From NCBI RefSeq assembly GCF_004801855.1, contig NZ_SSTC01000021.1:1-64000 (forward strand): DNA of 64,000 nucleotides. Direction: 5' to 3'. Both the position numbers and the translations under genes were made by a program. Positions 31,964-40,726 of the stretch are shown one piece after another. This DNA comes from Pseudomonas sp. A-1 (lineage in GTDB: Bacteria > Pseudomonadota > Gammaproteobacteria > Pseudomonadales > Pseudomonadaceae). Within the stretch, counting starts at the first letter, position 1. Each line of letters begins with the position of its first letter. The notes under the pieces are model-generated. The model was not told the DNA's origin, made no database searches, and saw nothing but the letters and a program-made list of their open reading frames with translations.

Positions 31964-34108
31964 TCAGTCGATCTGTCGGCGGAACGGCGGCAGGGTGTTG
32001 AGGATGGCCTTGCCGTAGCGCTGGGTGACCACGCGGCGGTCGAGCAGGGTCACCGTGCCGGTGTCCTGCTCGGTGCGCAGCAGGCGGCCGCAGGCCTGGA
32101 TCAGGCGCAGCGAGGCGTCGGGCACGGCGATCTCCATGAACGGGTTGCCGCCGCGCGCCTCGATCCACTCCGACAGCGCCGCCTCGACCGGATCGTCCGG
32201 CACGGCGAAGGGGATCTTGGCGATCACCACGTGCTCGCACCAGGCGCCGGGCAGGTCGACACCCTCGGCGAAGCTGGCCAGGCCGAACAGCACGCTGGGC
32301 TCGCCGTCGTCGACACGCGCCTTGTGCTTGTTGAGGGTCTCCTGCTTGGACAGGTTGCCCTGGATCAGCACGCGCTTGCGCCAGTCGCGCTCGAGCCCGT
32401 CGAACACCTCCTGCATCTGCTTGCGCGAGGAGAACAGCACCAGGCTGCCGCGCGCGCCCTCGAGCATGGCCGGCAGCTCGCGGACGATGGCCGCGGTGTG
32501 CTCGTCGGCCTTGCGCGGGTCGGCCTGGATGTCAGGGACGTGCAGCAGGCCGGCCTCGGCATAGCGGAACGGGCTGGGCACCACCGCGGTGACAGCGTTC
32601 TTCGGCAGGCCGGAGCGCATCCGGAAGCGCTCGAAGCTGCCCAGTGCGGTGAGGGTCGCCGAGGTCACCAGGGCGCCATGGGCGACGTTCCACAGGTGGC
32701 GGCGCAGGGTCTCGGCGGCGAGGATCGGGCTGGCGTTGACCTCGATGTCGTGATAGCTGCCGTTCTCCACCAGGGTCAGCCAGCGCGCCGTCGGCGGGCT
32801 GTCCTCGGGGTCCTCGCTGGTGAAGGCGGTCCACAGCTCCCAGTTGCTCTGCGCACGCGCCAGCAGGCTGCCGAACAGCGGATACCACTCCTCGGCCTGG
32901 TAGTTGCTCACTCCGGCGCTGCCGTCGCCGTCCATCGCCTCCTTGAGGATGTCGCTCATCCGGGTGAACTGGTCGGTGAGGCGGTTGAAGCCCTTCTTCA
33001 GCTCGATGCCCATCTCGCGCAGGTGCTCGGGCACCACGCCGCCGGGGAAGCGGTGGCGCGGCCGGTCGCGGCCTTCCATGTCCTCGCCGGGGCGGAAGTC
33101 GCCGAGTTCCTCGCAGGCGGCCTGGACGAACTGCTGCTGGGCGCGGATCTCGCGGGCCAGCTCCGGCACGCCCTCGACCAGCCGGCCGAAGTCGCCGGGC
33201 AGCGGGTTCTGCGCCAGCAGGCGGGTGAGGTTCTTGGCGATCTGCTCCAGCCACTCGGCGGTGGAGCGCAGGCGGGTGAAGTGGGCGAAGTGGCCGATGG
33301 CCTTGTCCGGCAGGTGGTGGCCCTCGTCGAACACGTAGAGGGTGTCGCCGGGCGGCGGCAGGATGGCGCCGCCGCCGAGGGCCAGGTCGGCCAGCACCAG
33401 GTCGTGGTTGGTGACGATCACGTCGACCTTGGTCATGCCCTCGCGCGCCTTGTAGAAGGCGCACTGCTGGAAGTTCGGGCAGTGGCGGCCGGTGCACTGG
33501 GTGTGGTCGGTGGTCAGCCGCGCCCACTGGGCGTCGTCGATGGCCTCCGGCCAGGCGTCGCGATCGCCGTCCCAGCGGCTGCCGGCCAGGCGCTCGATCA
33601 TGCTGTTGAACAGCTTCTGGCTGGCCTCGTCGACGTCGATGCGGAAGCCCTCCTCCTCGAACAGCTGGGCGGTGGCGCCCTGGGCGGCGCCTTCCTGCAG
33701 CAGCAGGTCGAGCTTGGACAGGCACAGGTAGCGGCCGCGGCCCTTGGCCAGGGCGAAGCTGAAGGACAGACCGCTGTTGCGCGCCAGGTCGGGCAGGTCC
33801 TTGAAGACGATCTGTTCCTGCAGGGCGACGGTGGCGGTGGCGATCACCAGGCGCTTGCCGGCGGCCTTGGCGGCGGGAATCGCCGCCAGGGTGTAGGCCA
33901 CCGTCTTGCCGGTACCGGTGCCGGCCTCGACCGCCACCACCGCCGGCTCGCCGAGACGCTTGCCCTCGTCGTCGACCGCGATGGCGCCGAGGCCCTTGGC
34001 CACTTCGGCGATCATCAGGCGCTGGCCGTAGCGCGGCTTGAGGCCCTTGGCCTCGAGGAAACGGGAGTAGGCGCCCTGGATCTGGGACTTGAGTTCGGTG
34101 CTGAGCAT
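31964..34108 (-). CDS. dinG: ATP-dependent DNA helicase DinG
   Basis: 714 residues. A 5'-3' helicase of the XPD/Rad3 type that clears R-loops and D-loops and helps at replication-transcription clashes. Walker A is EAGTGTGKTVAY, and the DEAH box is DEGHHL. The 4Fe-4S cysteines lie in RYLCLSK and CTGRHCPNFQQC. The C-terminal half has LFGLASFAEGVDLPGAWCEHV and QACGRLLRTEQDTG. The ATG at 34108 (MLSTELKSQIQGAYSRFLEAKGL) gives the family length; 15 extra codons upstream are possible but unlikely. Confidence 0.95.
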   Translation of the reverse strand: MLSTELKSQIQGAYSRFLEAKGLKPRYGQRLMIAEVAKGLGAIAVDDEGKRLGEPAVVAVEAGTGTGKTVAYTLAAIPAAKAAGKRLVIATATVALQEQIVFKDLPDLARNSGLSFSFALAKGRGRYLCLSKLDLLLQEGAAQGATAQLFEEEGFRIDVDEASQKLFNSMIERLAGSRWDGDRDAWPEAIDDAQWARLTTDHTQCTGRHCPNFQQCAFYKAREGMTKVDVIVTNHDLVLADLALGGGAILPPPGDTLYVFDEGHHLPDKAIGHFAHFTRLRSTAEWLEQIAKNLTRLLAQNPLPGDFGRLVEGVPELAREIRAQQQFVQAACEELGDFRPGEDMEGRDRPRHRFPGGVVPEHLREMGIELKKGFNRLTDQFTRMSDILKEAMDGDGSAGVSNYQAEEWYPLFGSLLARAQSNWELWTAFTSEDPEDSPPTARWLTLVENGSYHDIEVNASPILAAETLRRHLWNVAHGALVTSATLTALGSFERFRMRSGLPKNAVTAVVPSPFRYAEAGLLHVPDIQADPRKADEHTAAIVRELPAMLEGARGSLVLFSSRKQMQEVFDGLERDWRKRVLIQGNLSKQETLNKHKARVDDGEPSVLFGLASFAEGVDLPGAWCEHVVIAKIPFAVPDDPVEAALSEWIEARGGNPFMEIAVPDASLRLIQACGRLLRTEQDTGTVTLLDRRVVTQRYGKAILNTLPPFRRQID

Positions 34109-34209
34109 GGCGGGCGCGCTGGATATGCGTTCAGTGATCGGGACGGGCGCCATGATAGCGCGACCGCCCGGGCACTGCAGGGCGGATCACCCGAAAGGTC
34201 GACGCCGGC

Positions 34210-34566
34210 TCAGGCAGCCTCGACCTTGGCAACCGGCGGGTGCTCCGCCTGGCCCTCCTCCTCGTCCATCGCCACCTCGCGGGTGGCCTGCACCAGTTGC
34301 TCGACCACGGCGGCGGCCGGCGGCAGGCGGTCCAGCCAGAAGGCGCCGAACAGCAGCAGCAACAGGCGGTCGCGGGTCGGGCTGGCGCTGGCCTTGAGCC
34401 GATCGCGACAGGCGACCAGCTGCAGCAGGTGCAGGGCGAACACGGCGGCGGCGGCCACGTCGATCAGCAGGGCGAAGGGCGCGGCGAAGGGTGCGGCCAG
34501 GTTGACCAGCACCGCCAGCCAGAACGGCACGGCCAGCAGGCGGCCCAGGGTCGTCAGCAGTTTCAT
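34210..34566 (-). CDS. DUF1145 family membrane protein
   Basis: 118 residues. Three hydrophobic segments are visible: LLAVPFWLAVLVNLAAPFA, FALLIDVAAAAVFALHLLQLV, and the weaker LLLLLFGAFWLD. A soluble acidic tail of about 35 residues follows (DEEEGQAEHPPVAKVEAA). DUF1145 is of unknown function. An ATG two codons upstream (34572) is an equal candidate start. It lies 101 bases upstream of dinG, same strand, and could be read with it. Confidence 0.75.
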   Translation of the reverse strand: MKLLTTLGRLLAVPFWLAVLVNLAAPFAAPFALLIDVAAAAVFALHLLQLVACRDRLKASASPTRDRLLLLLFGAFWLDRLPPAAAVVEQLVQATREVAMDEEEGQAEHPPVAKVEAA

Positions 34567-34684
34567 GGGCATGTCCGGAGGAAACCAGCGCGCACCTTAG
34601 CTGCAGGCCGCGGGGCTGCCAAGTACGGGCCGACGCAGCGGACGCGGCGAGGGGCCGCATGTCCCTCGCCTGCGGCCCCTCCGT

Positions 34685-35416
34685 TCAGCGGTCGATCACG
34701 ATCTCCACCCGACGGTTCTGCGCACGCCCGTCGTCGCTGGCGTTGTCGACCAGCGGCTGGCTCTCGCCGAAACCGCGGGTGCTCAGCCTGTCGGCCGCCA
34801 CGCCGCGACTGGCCAGGTAGTTCGCCACGCTGGCGGCGCGCCGCTCGGAAAGCTTCTGGTTGTAGGCGTCGCTGCCGACGCTGTCGGTGTGCCCCTCGAC
34901 GCGGATCGCCTGCACGTCAGGCGCGGCGAGCCTGTCCAGCAGCCCGTCGAGGGTCGCCATGGCCGCCGGGGTCAGCTTGGCCGAGTCGAAGGCGAACAGC
35001 ACCTCGCCCTGATCGCTGAGCACGATCACCTCGTCCTGCGGGGCCGGCGGCTCGGCGACCGGGGCGGCGGCGGGATACTCCTTGAGCGGGCAGCCGTTGT
35101 GATGCACCGCGGTCCCCTCCGGAGTGTCCGGGCAGCGGTCGCGGCGGTCGAAGACGCCGTCCTTGTCGGCATCGCCGTCCTGGACGTAGCACAGCAGGCC
35201 GCCGACGATGGCGCCGGCGGCGGCACCGCCGCCAGCCATGGCCGCGCTTTCGGTGGCGCCCAGGCCGCCGCCGGCAAGGCCGCCGATCAGGCTGCACCAG
35301 GGCCAGTTGCGCTGGTTGAGCGGAGCATCGCCGGTACTGGTGGTGGAGGCGCAACCGGCCAGCAGGGTGCTGGCGAGGATCGCGGGCAGAGCGGCTCTTG
35401 CAAGTGCGTTTGCCAT
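34685..35416 (-). CDS. OmpA-family lipoprotein with a thrombospondin-type 3 repeat
   Basis: 243 residues. The signal peptide ends in a lipobox (LLAG-C), followed by a glycine-rich segment resembling a Gly zipper (GGLAGGGLGATESAAMAGGGAAAGAIVGGLL). Then comes a calcium-binding TSP3-like repeat (DGDADKDGVFDRRDRCPDTPEG). The C-terminal OmpA domain, which holds peptidoglycan, is complete: VLFAFDSAKLTPAA, RVEGHTDSVGSDAYNQKLSERRAASV, GFGESQPLVDN, NRRVEIVI. AAAGGAGAACTGC sets the start at 35416. It would tether the outer membrane to the cell wall. Confidence 0.92.
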   Translation of the reverse strand: MANALARAALPAILASTLLAGCASTTSTGDAPLNQRNWPWCSLIGGLAGGGLGATESAAMAGGGAAAGAIVGGLLCYVQDGDADKDGVFDRRDRCPDTPEGTAVHHNGCPLKEYPAAAPVAEPPAPQDEVIVLSDQGEVLFAFDSAKLTPAAMATLDGLLDRLAAPDVQAIRVEGHTDSVGSDAYNQKLSERRAASVANYLASRGVAADRLSTRGFGESQPLVDNASDDGRAQNRRVEIVIDR

Positions 35417-35555
35417 GATGCAGTTCTCCTTTGCATCGGTCCTTATTGCCGATAGGAGCAAGTAAAGACGCCCCCCGCCGCCACTGCCAGCTGGCACCGC
35501 AGCCCCCGACCGGACTACCCTAGCGCCCCCTGTCAGACTGCCGACGATACCGCCG

Positions 35556-36026
35556 ATGTCCCACTCCTCCTGCCCCTGCGGCAGCGGCCTGCCGCTGGCC
35601 GACTGCTGCGCTCGCTACCATGCCGGCGGCGTGCCGGAAACCGCCGAAGCGCTGATGCGCTCGCGCTACAGCGCCTACGTGCTGGGCCTGATCGACTACC
35701 TGGTGGCCACCACCCTGCCCGCCCAGCAGGCCGGCCTCGAGCGCGAGGCCATGGCCGCCTGGAGCGCGCAGAGCCGCTGGCTGGGACTGTCGGTGGAAGC
35801 GCACCGGCCGCAGGGCGGCACGCCGGAACGCGCGCAGGTGACCTTCGTCGCGCGCTGGCAGGATGCGGCCGGCGAACACGCCCACCGCGAACGCTCGGAC
35901 TTCGTGAGGGTTGACGGCCGCTGGTACTTCATCGACCCGACCGTGGCGCTCAAGGCCGGGCGCAACGACCCGTGCCCGTGCGGCAGCGGGCAGAAGTTCA
36001 AGAAGTGCTGCGGGGGCCTGGCCTGA
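35556..36026 (+). CDS. ychJ: YchJ family protein (two SEC-C motifs)
   Basis: 156 residues. SEC-C zinc motifs stand at both ends: [13 protein letters not shown] near residue 6 and [13 protein letters not shown] at the C terminus. The centre is the NTF2-like YchJ domain ([35 protein letters not shown]). Function is unknown; SEC-C motifs bind zinc and contact SecB or the ribosome in SecA. It is divergent from the OmpA lipoprotein gene. Confidence 0.9.
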   Translation: MSHSSCPCGSGLPLADCCARYHAGGVPETAEALMRSRYSAYVLGLIDYLVATTLPAQQAGLEREAMAAWSAQSRWLGLSVEAHRPQGGTPERAQVTFVARWQDAAGEHAHRERSDFVRVDGRWYFIDPTVALKAGRNDPCPCGSGQKFKKCCGGLA

Positions 36027-36047
36027 ACGCGGCCCCCGCCAAGGCCG

Positions 36048-36614
36048 TCACTCGGCCAGGCGCAGGTGCGAGGTGTCCGGCGGCGGCGCGGTCGGCGCCG
36101 CCCTGGCCTGGCCCATGTCGCTGCCGACCGGCGCCACGCTGAGCTGGCTGAGGTCCAGCGCCGGGGCCACCAGCGCCGGGCGCGTGTCCTGCAGGTCGAC
36201 GCCGACCGGCGCCAGGCCGAAGTCCGGCGCCGCCACGTCGCGGAACGCCGCCATGTACTGGTCGCGCGGGACCACCTTCAGCTCGGGGAAGTCGCCGGAG
36301 ACCGGCGCCGGGCGCGCGGCGGGCGCCACCGCTGCCGGAGTCGCAGCCACGCCGGGTGCCGGCGCCGCGGTCGGCTCGGCCTGACCGAGCGGGGCGACCT
36401 CGACCACCGCCCCGGCACGCGCCAGGGTCAGGCGGTACTTTTCCGCGCTCTCGGCATCCAGGCCGCCCTTGATCACGATGCGCCGTCCGGAGAACAGCGC
36501 GGCGATGCGCTGCGGGTCGGCCTGGAACAGCCGCGCCAGATTGGCCTTGACCTGCTCCGGCTCGGCTCCCGGCATCAGCTCGCCGGCGAAGGCCACTTCA
36601 AAGAGATTGCTCAA
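36048..36614 (-). CDS. Hypothetical protein with a conserved N-terminal domain and Pro/Ala-rich tail
   Basis: 188 residues. Residues 1-75 form a small alpha/beta domain (LFEVAFAGELMPGAEPEQVKANLARLF, QADPQRIAALFSGRRIVIKGGLD, AEKYRLTLARAGAVVEV) that I have seen as the N-terminal part of several unrelated Pseudomonas membrane proteins. The rest is low complexity, rich in Ala and Pro, with short repeated VGxDxxxxR/Q segments (PVGVDLQDTRPAL, PVGSDMGQARAAP). It has no signal peptide. Function unknown. It is convergent with ychJ, 21 bases apart. Confidence 0.65.
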   Translation of the reverse strand: MSNLFEVAFAGELMPGAEPEQVKANLARLFQADPQRIAALFSGRRIVIKGGLDAESAEKYRLTLARAGAVVEVAPLGQAEPTAAPAPGVAATPAAVAPAARPAPVSGDFPELKVVPRDQYMAAFRDVAAPDFGLAPVGVDLQDTRPALVAPALDLSQLSVAPVGSDMGQARAAPTAPPPDTSHLRLAE

Positions 36615-36739
36615 CCGTCACACTCCTGTCCTTTTTCCTGCGCACTATGGCGCTGGTTTTTTTACTGCAACATTCCCGCAACAACACGTTGCAGCCCGTC
36701 CGTCGATTGTTACACTCGGGCATCCAACGGAGTCATGGC

Positions 36740-37237
36740 ATGCTTTTCCCGGCACATCCAACAAGAATCCTCGGCTTCCTCCTGCTCCTGCTGGCCGGCT
36801 CCGGCCTGAGCGGTTGTGCCACCTGGCTCGGTGGCGGCTTCAAGGATCCCGACGTGCAGCTGGTCAAGGTCGAGGTGATCCGCGCCCGCCTGCTCGAGCA
36901 GGAGTTCAAGCTGCGCTTTCGCGTCGACAACCCCAACGACGTGAGTCTGCCGATCCGCGGCCTGGTTTACACGGTTTTCCTCAACGACGTGAAGCTGGCA
37001 AGCGGCGAATCCGCCACCTGGTTCACCGTTCCGGCCAACGGCCGCGAGGAATTCGAGGTGCCGGTGAACACCAACCTCTGGCGGCACATGAAATACATCG
37101 TCAAACTGTTGGAGAAGCCCGACAAACCGATCCGCTATCGCCTCGAAGGCGAGGTGAAGACCGGGCTGATGTTCGGCCGCCGCGTCCAGCTGGCACGCAG
37201 CGGCCAGATAGTTCCCGGCGATTTCATTCCGGAGTGA
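36740..37237 (+). CDS. LEA type 2 family lipoprotein
   Basis: 165 residues. The signal peptide has a lipobox (GLSG-C, Cys at residue 26) and the mature protein is one water-stress/LEA14 domain: DVQLVKVEVIRARLLEQEFKLRFRVDNPNDVSLPIRGLVYTVFLNDVKLASGES. This immunoglobulin-like fold is found in lipoproteins and desiccation proteins; the exact role is unknown. The start at 36740 follows GGAG by 8 bases. The His-rich SEC-C gene begins 3 bases after its stop, so the two form an operon with the DUF2489 gene. Confidence 0.88.
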   Translation: MLFPAHPTRILGFLLLLLAGSGLSGCATWLGGGFKDPDVQLVKVEVIRARLLEQEFKLRFRVDNPNDVSLPIRGLVYTVFLNDVKLASGESATWFTVPANGREEFEVPVNTNLWRHMKYIVKLLEKPDKPIRYRLEGEVKTGLMFGRRVQLARSGQIVPGDFIPE

Positions 37238-37240
37238 GCG

Positions 37241-37432
37241 ATGAATCAGCAAGCCCACGTGCATGGCCCCGACTGCAACCACGGCCATGACCACCACGAA
37301 CCCCACGTCCACGGCCCGCACTGCAACCACGGCCACCAGGAGCCGGTGCGCAACCCGCTGAAGGACGTCGGCCGCAACGATCCCTGCCCGTGCGGCAGCG
37401 GCCAGAAGTACAAGAAGTGCCACGGCGCCTGA
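37241..37432 (+). CDS. Tiny SEC-C protein with a His-rich repeat
   Basis: 63 residues. The first half is a double repeat [16 protein letters not shown] / [14 protein letters not shown], with 14 histidines and two cysteines, clearly suited to metal binding. The second half is a SEC-C motif, [17 protein letters not shown], almost identical to the end of YchJ nearby (35976-36020). It may be a metal carrier or sensor linked to protein export or translation (inference). It overlaps no gene but is packed 3 bases after the LEA gene and 7 before the DUF2489 gene. Confidence 0.85.
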   Translation: MNQQAHVHGPDCNHGHDHHEPHVHGPHCNHGHQEPVRNPLKDVGRNDPCPCGSGQKYKKCHGA

Positions 37433-37439
37433 GTCGACG

Positions 37440-37907
37440 ATGAGCACGCTGTCCCTCGGCCTGTTGCTGGCCGGAGTCCTGGTGGTGCTGGTGCTGGGCG
37501 GCTACGCCCTGCACCTGTGGCGCCGGGTGTGGGCCCAGCAGAAGGCCTACGCCACCGCCGAGAGCGAACGCCAGCAGCGCCTCAACGGCGACCTGCGCAT
37601 CCTCGCCGGCAGCCTGCTCGACGGGCAGCTGCCGCTGATCGAGGGCGCCATCCGCATCAAGGTGCTGCTCGACAACTACGACATCGCCCTCAGCGGCCAC
37701 GAGCACTGCCAGGTATTCCACACCCTGTTCGACGCCACCTCGGGCATCCCCACCCATGCCGCCTGGAAGCAGCTCTCCGCCGCCGAGCGCCGCGCCCACG
37801 AGAAGCACTTCAGCGAGCTGGAACTCCGCCACAAGGCCGCCGCCCGCAAGGGTGCCCGCTGGCTGCTCGACGAAGGCCTGCCGCCGCCGCTCGCCCGGGC
37901 CGGCTGA
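37440..37907 (+). CDS. DUF2489 family membrane protein
   Basis: 155 residues. One N-terminal membrane helix (LSLGLLLAGVLVVLVLGGYALHLW) is followed by a helical soluble domain that is DUF2489: RLNGDLRILAGSLLDGQLPLIEGAIRIKVLLDNYD, EHCQVFHTLFDATSGIPTHAAW. Function unknown. It is the third gene of the LEA / SEC-C / DUF2489 operon and is separated from quiP by 122 bases that show nothing recognisable. Confidence 0.82.
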   Translation: MSTLSLGLLLAGVLVVLVLGGYALHLWRRVWAQQKAYATAESERQQRLNGDLRILAGSLLDGQLPLIEGAIRIKVLLDNYDIALSGHEHCQVFHTLFDATSGIPTHAAWKQLSAAERRAHEKHFSELELRHKAAARKGARWLLDEGLPPPLARAG

Positions 37908-38029
37908 GCCCGCCTGCACGGCGCCTGACGGCTCTTGTCAGGCGCCCTTTCGCCGCCTAACGTAGCGCCCTTTTCCGGCCCGGCGAACACGCCGGGCCGA
38001 TCCCGTCCGCCCGTTTCCGGAGCCCCGTC

Positions 38030-40570
38030 ATGCCGCTGCGTTCGTTCCGCCCCCTCGCCCTGCTGGCGGGCGCTTCCGCCCTGACCGCGCTGGTCAGCCT
38101 GAGCGGCTGCCAGACCTGGCTGGACAACCGCTACCAGGACAGCCTGCCGCCGAGCTCCGGGGTGCAGCCGCTCAAGGGCCTGGCCGACACGGTGTCGGTG
38201 CGCCGCAACCCGCTGGGCATGCCGCTGATCGAGAGCCGCAGCTACCACGATGCGCTGTTCGCCCTCGGCTACGTGCACGCCAGCGACCGCATCGGCCAGA
38301 TGGTCGGCCTGCGCCTGATGGCCCAGGGCCGCCTGGCCGAGATGGCCGGCCCCGGCGTGCTGGAGATCGACCGCTTCATGCGCGCGGTGAACCTGCGCGA
38401 GAGCGCCGACATCGTCTGGAAGAACGCCTCGCCGCGCCTGCGCCGCTTCTTCGAGGTCTACGCCCGCGGCGTCAACGCCTGGCTGTTCCGCCACCGCGAC
38501 AGGCTGCCGATGGACCTGGCCGCCTCCGGCTACCGCCCGGAATACTGGAAGCCCGAGGACTCGGCGCTGATCTTCTGCCTGCTCAACTTCGGCCTGTCGG
38601 TCAACCTGCAGGAGGAGATCGCCGGCCTGGCGCTGGCGCAGAAGGTCGGCACCGAGCAGCTGGCCTGGCTGCTGCCGACCTACCCGGACGAGCCGCTGCC
38701 GGTCGACGAGGCGGACAAGCTCAAGGGTCTCCGGCTCGGCGGGCAGATCCCCGGCCTGGCCGCCCTCGACGGCGCCGCCGGCCAGCTGGCGGCGCTCAAC
38801 ATGCTCGGCGTGGCGGCGTCGAACAACTGGGCGATCGCCCCGCAGCGCAGCCGCAGCGGCAAGAGCCTGCTGGCCAACGACCCGCACCTGCCGCTGACCC
38901 AGCCCTCGCTGTGGAGCTTCGTGCAGCTGCGCACGCCGAAATACCAGGTCGCCGGTCTTTCGGTGGCCGGCATCCCCGCGGTGGTCGCCGGCTTCAACGG
39001 CAAGCTGGCCTGGGGCATGACCATGGTCATGGGCGACACCCAGGACCTGTTCCTCGAGCAGGTGCGCCGCCAGGGCAACCGCCTCGAATACCTCGCCGAC
39101 GGCCAGTGGCAGCCGGCGCGCGAACGCCAGGAAACCTTCTTCATCAAGGGCCAGCGGCCGATCCGCGAAACCGTCCTGGAAACCCGCCACGGCCCGCTGC
39201 TCAACAGCGTGCTCGGCGAGCGCAAGGATCCGCTGCAGCCGATCGCCCTGGCCAGCGGCTACGGCATCGCCCTGAAGAGCAGCCTGTTCGAGGCCGACCA
39301 GACCCTCGACGCCTTCTTCGACCTGTCGCGCGCGCAGTCGGTGGACGAAGCCCACGAGCCGGTGCGCAACATCCGCGCCCTCGGCCTCAACCTGGTCTAC
39401 GCCGACGCCCAGCACATCGCCTGGCAGGTCACCGGCCGCTACCCCAACCGCAAGGGCGGCCGCGGCCTGGTCCCCTCGCCCGGCTGGGACGGCCAGTACG
39501 GCTGGGACGGCTACGCCGACACCATGCTGCATCCCTACGACCAGGACCCGCCGCAGGGCTGGTTGGGCACTGCCAACCAGCGCACCGTGCCGGGCGGCTA
39601 CGGCGTGCAGCTGTCCAGCTCCTGGTTCTACCCCGAGCGCGCCGAGCGCATCGCCGAGCTGGCCGGCGCCGGCACGCGCCACGACGCGCGCAGCATGATC
39701 GCCATGCAGTACGACCAGCAGACGCCGTTCGCCGCCAAGCTCAAGGCGATGTTCGCCGACCCCGGCATGGCCCAGCCGCTGCAGCAGGCCATCGCCGCCC
39801 TGCCCGGTGGCGATCGCGAGCGCGCGCAGGAGGCGCTCAAGCGCCTGCAGGCCTTCGACGGCCGCCTTGCGGCGCAATCGGCCGACGCCGCGCTGTACGC
39901 CATGTTCCTCCAGGAAAGCGCGCGGCAGACCTTCCTCGACGAGCTGGGCCCGGAGGACAGCCCGGCCTGGCAGGGCCTGGTGGAGATCGCCAAGCTCAGC
40001 TACTCGGCGCAGGCCGACCACCTGCTCGGCCGCCAGGACAGCCCGTTCTGGGACGACGTGCGCACGCCGCACAAGGAAGACAAGCCGGCGATCCTCGCGC
40101 GCAGCCTGGCCGGCGCGGTGGCGCGCCTGGAGAGCGAACTGGGCGGCAACCGCAGCGCCTGGCAGTGGGGCAAGCTGCACCGCTACCAGTGGGACAGCGA
40201 CGCCACCCGCCTGGCGCCGTACATGAGCGCCGGCCAACGCGCCAGCCTGGCGAGCATCCGGGACTACCTGGACCGCGGTCCCTACCCGGCCGGCGGCGAC
40301 CACAGCACGCTGAACGTCTCGGCCTGGCTGTGGGGCAAGGACTTCGACACCTGGCTGATCCCCTCCGCGCGCATGGTGGTCGACTTCGGCCAGGACGAGC
40401 CGCTGCAGGCGGTCAACAGCTCCGGGCAGTCGGGCAATCCGGCCAGCCCGCACTATGCCGACGGCATCGACGCCTGGCTCAAGGGTCGCTACCAGATCTT
40501 GCCGTTCCAGGAGCGCAACCTCGACCGCGCCTACGGCAGCCAGCGCCTGCTGCTGACCCCGGGGCGGTAA
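38030..40570 (+). CDS. quiP: Penicillin acylase-family N-acyl homoserine lactone acylase, QuiP-like
   Basis: 846 residues, almost the length of P. aeruginosa QuiP (PA1032), which removes the acyl chain of long-chain quorum-sensing lactones. N-terminal nucleophile hydrolase: the precursor is cut before Ser264 to give alpha (about 27-263) and beta chains. The site here reads [12 protein letters not shown]; an Ala precedes the Ser where many relatives have Gly. Matches to QuiP include [42 protein letters not shown] and [14 protein letters not shown]. The signal peptide ends LSG-C, so lipidation is possible. Substrate range is inferred. Confidence 0.87.
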   Translation: MPLRSFRPLALLAGASALTALVSLSGCQTWLDNRYQDSLPPSSGVQPLKGLADTVSVRRNPLGMPLIESRSYHDALFALGYVHASDRIGQMVGLRLMAQGRLAEMAGPGVLEIDRFMRAVNLRESADIVWKNASPRLRRFFEVYARGVNAWLFRHRDRLPMDLAASGYRPEYWKPEDSALIFCLLNFGLSVNLQEEIAGLALAQKVGTEQLAWLLPTYPDEPLPVDEADKLKGLRLGGQIPGLAALDGAAGQLAALNMLGVAASNNWAIAPQRSRSGKSLLANDPHLPLTQPSLWSFVQLRTPKYQVAGLSVAGIPAVVAGFNGKLAWGMTMVMGDTQDLFLEQVRRQGNRLEYLADGQWQPARERQETFFIKGQRPIRETVLETRHGPLLNSVLGERKDPLQPIALASGYGIALKSSLFEADQTLDAFFDLSRAQSVDEAHEPVRNIRALGLNLVYADAQHIAWQVTGRYPNRKGGRGLVPSPGWDGQYGWDGYADTMLHPYDQDPPQGWLGTANQRTVPGGYGVQLSSSWFYPERAERIAELAGAGTRHDARSMIAMQYDQQTPFAAKLKAMFADPGMAQPLQQAIAALPGGDRERAQEALKRLQAFDGRLAAQSADAALYAMFLQESARQTFLDELGPEDSPAWQGLVEIAKLSYSAQADHLLGRQDSPFWDDVRTPHKEDKPAILARSLAGAVARLESELGGNRSAWQWGKLHRYQWDSDATRLAPYMSAGQRASLASIRDYLDRGPYPAGGDHSTLNVSAWLWGKDFDTWLIPSARMVVDFGQDEPLQAVNSSGQSGNPASPHYADGIDAWLKGRYQILPFQERNLDRAYGSQRLLLTPGR

Positions 40571-40585
40571 CGGCGCACGTCCCTG

Positions 40586-40670
40586 GGGTGCGCACGGCGC
40601 ACCCTACCGGCGAGATCCGTAGCCTGTGGCGTACCCTGGCGTGCTCCGTAGGGTGCGCCCTGCGCACCTG
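40586..40670 (+). repeat. Pair of GGGTGCGC/GCGCACC palindromes
   Basis: GGGTGCGC-ACG-GCGCACCC at 40586-40604 and GGGTGCGC-CCT-GCGCACC at 40651-40668, both next to a CTAC/GTAG flank. The core matches 31901-31917. Together they fill the gap between quiP and the ferritin-VIT1 gene. Confidence 0.55.
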
Positions 40671-40726
40671 AGCCTTCGCCACGGGGCTAGTCTGTAAAGA
40701 TGCTCCCGCATCGCCGAGGCCGCCCC

